A model generated the notes under the pieces. It did no database searches and was not told the origin of the DNA. It saw nothing but the letters and a program-made list of their open reading frames with translations. From positions 186,001-250,000 of the forward strand of contig PHSQ01000003.1 of NCBI GenBank assembly GCA_002862095.1: DNA of 64,000 nt, in the 5' to 3' direction. The DNA is from Methylocystis sp. KS32. GTDB taxonomy: Bacteria > Pseudomonadota > Alphaproteobacteria > Rhizobiales > Beijerinckiaceae. Shown here piece after piece: positions 60,340 through 64,000 of this stretch; positions within the stretch are counted from its first letter, which is position 1, and the number at the start of each line of letters is the position of its first letter. The translations under genes and the position numbers were made by a program.

Positions 60340-60655
60340 ATGACGCGCGGTTTTATTCCCGTGTCGGTTCGCCTCTCTGCCGAGCGACGGCCGGTCGCCG
60401 AAGACGAGCCGCCGGCTTTCGTCGATATGGACAGCTTCTTTGGGCCGGTCCATGTCGAATGGGACCATGGGCGACCGTGACGCCGCTGCGGGCGACTGCC
60501 GTTCTTCATCAACTTCCTCGCTGCGAGCCGGCCATTCTACGCCGTCGTCTGCGACTGTCCGTCGCGCGGCGAGAGCGCCAACGCGCCGAAGAAGCGCGAC
60601 GTTCTCGGAAGGGCGATGCTCCAGATGCGGGCGGGCTGGGGTTCTTTGAACTGAT
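60340..60655 (+). pseudogene. Transposase remnant (DDE family, unassigned)
   Basis: Starting at 60340 the frame reads MTRGFIPVSVRLSAERRPVA, then EDEPPAFVDMDSFFGPVHVE. It is lost at WDHGRP, about 60478. Fragments of the next part, such as NAPKKRDVLGRAMLQMRAG, appear in another frame up to about 60650. I recognise this as the N-terminus of a common Hyphomicrobiales DDE transposase but cannot place the IS family. It is truncated and frameshifted. Confidence 0.5.
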
Positions 60656-60711
60656 CGGCGCCCGAACGATCGTTATCCACAATGCCTCTTCCAAATGGCT
60701 GATGCCATCAT

Positions 60712-60735
60712 ATAAAGACTTGCACATATCTTTAT
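60712..60735. promoter_or_regulatory. Possible operator upstream of ahcY
   Basis: Perfect inverted repeat ATAAAGA, ten bases, TCTTTAT, overlapping the upstream edge of the ahcY promoter. Its place and AT-rich symmetry suit a repressor such as an ArsR-type SAH sensor (SahR/SamR), known to control ahcY in some proteobacteria. The protein that binds here is not shown by the sequence. Confidence 0.4.
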
Positions 60736-60763
60736 TGCGAGATGGTCCGTCCTTTGCTATAGC
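60735..60763 (+). promoter_or_regulatory. Probable sigma-70 promoter of ahcY
   Basis: TTGCGA at 60735-60740 and TATAGC at 60758-60763 with a 17-base spacer, about 70 bases before the ahcY start. The leader contains GC-rich hairpin sequence (GGCCTGGCGCCAGGC), and GAGGAAGAAC is the ribosome site. Confidence 0.5.
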
Positions 60764-60832
60764 GGCGCGGGAAGCGGGCGGCGCGAGCCGGCCTGGCGCC
60801 AGGCGGCGGCGCGCCGCGATCAGAGGAAGAAC

Positions 60833-62239
60833 ATGACAGGTCACTTCAACGATTACGTCGTCCGCGACATCAGCCTGGCCGAATGGGGCCGCAAGGAACT
60901 GACCATCGCCGAGACGGAAATGCCCGGCCTGATGGCGACCCGCGCGGAATATGGCGCGAGCCAGCCGCTCAAGGGCGCGCGCATCGCGGGCTCCCTCCAT
61001 ATGACCATCCAGACCGGCGTGCTGATCGAGACGCTCAAGGCGCTTGGCGCCGACGTCCGTTGGGCTTCCTGCAACATCTATTCGACCCAGGATCACGCCG
61101 CCGCAGCCATCGCCACCGCTGGAACCCCGGTCTTCGCGATCAAGGGCGAAAGCCTCGAGGACTACTGGGACTATACTCACCGCATTTTCGAATGGAGCGA
61201 CGGCGGCTGCCCGAACATGATCCTCGACGACGGCGGCGACGCCACGCTGCTGATCCATCTCGGTCTGCGCGCCGAGAACGGCGACACCGCTTTCCTCGAA
61301 AAGGCGAGCAACGAGGAGGAGGAAGTCCTCTTCGCCGCGATCAAGAAGCGCCTCAAGGCCAATCCGGGCTTCTACAAGCGCAACGCGGAGTCGATCAAAG
61401 GCGTGACCGAGGAGACGACCACCGGCGTGCATCGTCTCTATATCATGCAGAAGGAGGGCAAGCTCCTCTGGCCGGCGATCAACGTCAACGACTCGGTCAC
61501 CAAGTCGAAATTCGATAATCTCTATGGCTGTCGCGAGTCGCTCGTGGACGGCATCCGTCGCGGCACCGACGTGATGATGGCCGGCAAGGTCGCTTGCGTG
61601 GCGGGCTTCGGCGACGTCGGCAAGGGTTCGTCCGCCAGCCTGCGCAACGCGGGTTGCCGCGTGCTCGTCACCGAAATCGATCCGATCTGCGCCCTGCAGG
61701 CGGCGATGGAAGGTTATGAAGTCACCACGATGGAAGAAGCAGCGCCGCGCGCCGACATCTTCTGCACGGCGACGGGCAATGTCGACGTCATCACCGTCGA
61801 GCACATGCGTCGCATGAAGGACCGCGCCATCGTCTGCAACATCGGCCATTTCGACAGCGAAATACAGGTCGCGGGCCTGAAGAACTTCAAATGGCACAAT
61901 GTGAAGCCGCAGGTCGACGAGATCGAGTTCTCCGACGGCAAGCGCATCATTCTGCTGTCGGAAGGGCGCCTCGTGAATCTCGGCAACGCGACCGGCCACC
62001 CCTCCTTCGTCATGTCGGCGTCATTCACCAATCAGACCCTAGCGCAGATCGAGCTGTGGACCAAGCAGGGTCACTACAAGCAGGAAGTCTATACCCTGCC
62101 CAAGCATCTCGACGAGAAGGTCGCGGCGCTGCATCTCGACAAAATCGGCGTGCGGCTGACCAAAATGACCGACCAGCAGGCCACTTATCTTAATCTGCCC
62201 AAGAACGGCCCGTTCAAGCCCGAACACTATCGTTATTGA
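60833..62239 (+). CDS. ahcY: S-adenosylhomocysteine hydrolase
   Basis: A 468-residue enzyme splitting S-adenosylhomocysteine into adenosine and homocysteine, which keeps methylation reactions running. It starts [20 protein letters not shown]. Substrate-site segments are [20 protein letters not shown] and [18 protein letters not shown]. The NAD-binding loop is [19 protein letters not shown]. The C-terminus is [12 protein letters not shown], as expected. Length is typical of bacterial forms with the extra 40-residue insert. A strong terminator follows. Confidence 0.97.
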   Translation: MTGHFNDYVVRDISLAEWGRKELTIAETEMPGLMATRAEYGASQPLKGARIAGSLHMTIQTGVLIETLKALGADVRWASCNIYSTQDHAAAAIATAGTPVFAIKGESLEDYWDYTHRIFEWSDGGCPNMILDDGGDATLLIHLGLRAENGDTAFLEKASNEEEEVLFAAIKKRLKANPGFYKRNAESIKGVTEETTTGVHRLYIMQKEGKLLWPAINVNDSVTKSKFDNLYGCRESLVDGIRRGTDVMMAGKVACVAGFGDVGKGSSASLRNAGCRVLVTEIDPICALQAAMEGYEVTTMEEAAPRADIFCTATGNVDVITVEHMRRMKDRAIVCNIGHFDSEIQVAGLKNFKWHNVKPQVDEIEFSDGKRIILLSEGRLVNLGNATGHPSFVMSASFTNQTLAQIELWTKQGHYKQEVYTLPKHLDEKVAALHLDKIGVRLTKMTDQQATYLNLPKNGPFKPEHYRY

Positions 62240-62260
62240 TTTCGCGGGCGCGCGCGCCGG

Positions 62261-62299
62261 GCGGCCTGTCTCCCTTTGGAGACAGGCCGCTCTTTTTTT
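62261..62299 (+). terminator. Strong intrinsic terminator after ahcY
   Basis: Perfect 13-bp stem GCGGCCTGTCTCC/GGAGACAGGCCGC with CTTT loop, followed by TCTTTTTTT. It begins 21 bases after the ahcY stop and probably ends its transcript. Confidence 0.9.
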
Positions 62300-62585
62300 C
62301 CCCCGCGGGGCTTTCTTTCCAAAACACGGATTCCACTTTTTTCGACGCCGTTCTAGATTGAAGCGATTCGGGCGCTTGTTTCGGGCTCGCGGCTCCTGGA
62401 GCCAAGGCCTGTCCCCCAAAGCGTTCGACTAGCCCTTCGCGGCAAGGCCGCTCGCTTGGCGGGTGAAAAGTCTTTGTGTGTCCGCGGCTTACGGCGTTTG
62501 TTGAGATTTTGCCCTGCAATCGACCGTGGAGACCGGTTCGGATGATTTCGAGAGAGATGCGCCAGGTCGCTGGAGACGCTCGCTG

Positions 62586-64000
62586 ATGACGCGATTGCGG
62601 CGAATGTGTTTTTGCGAGGCCGCCGCTAGCGGGGAGAAGCGCCGTCCACAAGACGCGCTTCTCAAAAGTGGGTCTTTCATCGGCGCGCCTTGCGCCGTCG
62701 CTCTGGGCTTTGTCTCTCCGGCCCGTGCGCAATCCCTCGACTGGCTGCCAGACCTTGGCCGCGAACTCGAAGTCTATGGTTTCGCTCTCAGCGGCGGTCT
62801 CGCGCTGTTCTCGACCTTTGTCGCGCTCGCCTATATGAAGGAGCGAAAGGCGTGGCGCGCCACCCAGTCGGAGTTGACCGCGCGCCTGGAGCAGACGCGC
62901 GCTCAGCGCGACCGCGCCGAGATCTTCCTCTCCAGCGAACAGCAGCTTTTCATCGCCTGGGACAGCCCGACCGGCGAGCCGGAGATCGAAGGTTCTTCGC
63001 TGCTGGTCACAGATATGCCGGCGCCGCGCCGCGTGCTCGCCTTCGGCGCCTGGCTCGCGCCTCAATCCGCCCAGGAACTGGAGCAAAAGGTCGATCGCTT
63101 GCGGCTGTTGGGCGAGCCTTTCCATCTTCCTCTCTCGGGCGCGACGGGTCGACATTTCGACGCGGAAGGCCGGGCCGTCGGGGGGCGCGCGGTGTTGCGC
63201 CTGCGCGAAGTCTCGGGTGACCGGCTGGAGTTGATCGCCCTGCGCGAGCGTTACGAGGCGACCAAATTCGACGCTGCGGGCTTGCGCGCCTTGCTCGAGG
63301 CGCTGCCTGCGCCGGTATGGATGCGCGACGCCGATGGACGCTTGACCTTCGTCAACAACGCTTATGCGCAGGCGGTCGAAGCCCGCGATCCGAGCGATGC
63401 GGTCGAGCGCCAGATCGAATTGCTCGACCAGTCCGCCCGCGCCGTCGCGCGCGAATCCCAGACGCGTTCGCAAATCTGGCGCGACCGCGTGACCGCCATC
63501 GTGGCCGGCGCCCGCCATCAACTCGACGTGATCCAGGCGCCTTGGGCGAAATCCTCGGCGAGCATCGCGCTCGATCGTCAGGAGATCGAAAGCGTGCGTG
63601 CGGAATTCGTGCAGCAGATGCAATCGCATACGCGCACGCTCGACGAGCTTCCCAGCGCCATCGCCATTTTCGACGGCGCGCAGCGGTTGGTCTATCGCAA
63701 CGCGGCCTATGAAAAACTATGGCGTCTCGATCCCGCCTTTCTCGATCAGCAGCCCACTGACGGCCAAATCCTCGACCGTCTTCGTCTCGATCAACGTCTG
63801 CCGGTCGAGGGCGACTTCCGCGCCTGGAAATCGCGCCTGCTCGAGGTCTATCGCTCCCCCGAGGAATCGCCGCCTCATATCTGGCACATGCCCGATGGCC
63901 GCACGATCTGCGTCAAGGCGACGCCCAATCCGAAAGGCGGCGTGACCTATCTCTACGACGACATGAGCGAGCGCTACGAGCTGGAATCGCGCGTCAACGC
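62586..64000 (+). CDS. PAS-domain sensor kinase, DivL-like, runs off window
   Basis: A frame open from the ATG at 62586 to the end of the window (471 complete codons). It has an N-terminal signal or anchor region (SFIGAPCAVALGFVSPARAQ), then a membrane segment (FALSGGLALFSTFVALAYMK) and a coiled coil. A PAS domain follows (LEALPAPVWMRDADGRLTFV) and a second one (LDELPSAIAIFDGAQRLVYR). The kinase part would lie beyond the window. Layout and position right after ahcY match the DivL-like PAS sensor kinases of Hyphomicrobiales, which act in cell-cycle control in Caulobacter; that role here is inferred. GGTCGCTGGAGACGC lies upstream. Confidence 0.85.
   Translation, partial: MTRLRRMCFCEAAASGEKRRPQDALLKSGSFIGAPCAVALGFVSPARAQSLDWLPDLGRELEVYGFALSGGLALFSTFVALAYMKERKAWRATQSELTARLEQTRAQRDRAEIFLSSEQQLFIAWDSPTGEPEIEGSSLLVTDMPAPRRVLAFGAWLAPQSAQELEQKVDRLRLLGEPFHLPLSGATGRHFDAEGRAVGGRAVLRLREVSGDRLELIALRERYEATKFDAAGLRALLEALPAPVWMRDADGRLTFVNNAYAQAVEARDPSDAVERQIELLDQSARAVARESQTRSQIWRDRVTAIVAGARHQLDVIQAPWAKSSASIALDRQEIESVRAEFVQQMQSHTRTLDELPSAIAIFDGAQRLVYRNAAYEKLWRLDPAFLDQQPTDGQILDRLRLDQRLPVEGDFRAWKSRLLEVYRSPEESPPHIWHMPDGRTICVKATPNPKGGVTYLYDDMSERYELESRVN

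Noticed and set aside
60764-60832. Possible SAH riboswitch before ahcY
   Set aside because: The leader is short and GC-rich with a simple hairpin, and I could not find the conserved SAH riboswitch core. A covariance-model search would settle it.

Overview
The window is GC-rich chromosomal DNA of an alphaproteobacterium, most likely a member of the Hyphomicrobiales. Supporting features are a FixJ-type regulator, a GCG_CRPN-type small secreted protein, IHF-like and phasin-like genes, an ybhGFSR-type exporter, and an ahcY gene followed by a PAS sensor kinase. A methylotroph such as Methylocystis is possible, but nothing here proves it. No rRNA, tRNA, CRISPR array or prophage was recognised. Most of the window is ordinary housekeeping sequence, broken up by insertion sequences, their remnants and small palindromic repeats.

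Layout. 0-1.2 kb: a decayed Mrr restriction gene cut off by two repeat elements. 1.2-13.4 kb: ettA, a periplasmic alpha-carbonic anhydrase, a DUF202 membrane protein, a frameshifted aspartyl-protease/PDZ gene, purD, two TPM-domain proteins, a Zur-like Fur regulator, small secreted proteins, a D-amino-acid transaminase and glpK. 13.5-20.8 kb: a fixJ-like regulator, an IS630 remnant, a POT peptide transporter, a thioredoxin-fold protein, a divergent SHMT, an outer-membrane barrel, an IHF-like protein and a phasin remnant. 20.8-29.8 kb: three related diheme cytochromes c, an ABC exporter, a hybrid histidine kinase with an ETR1-type ethylene-binding membrane domain, an intact IS630 element directly upstream of it, and a coiled-coil protein of unknown role.

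30-46.3 kb: a five-gene efflux operon (HlyD adaptor, tandem ATPase, two permeases, NodT outer-membrane factor), an arsenic cluster (arsD-arsA-arsC) with a decayed arsR/arsC remnant upstream and no pump in view, the bc1 complex genes petABC, trmL, hemF, a GtrA protein and a monoheme cytochrome c. 46.5-64 kb: carB with a terminator in its leader, greA, an ELM1-family gene, trxB, a CDGSH protein, glyS, an LpoA-like lipoprotein divergent from rsmI-yraN, a peroxiredoxin, a nitroreductase, a transposase remnant, ahcY and the start of a PAS sensor kinase that runs off the window.

The least ordinary signals are these. (1) The ethylene-receptor-like kinase keeps all five examined ETR1 residues at a constant offset. 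(2) Two families of short non-coding mobile repeats are present; a 117-bp copy sits in frame inside the signal-peptide region of a cytochrome c gene. (3) glyS is mosaic, with an AT-rich patch and an in-frame palindrome. (4) carB has an isolated intrinsic terminator in its leader. (5) The arsenic operon has lost its regulator and shows no efflux pump.
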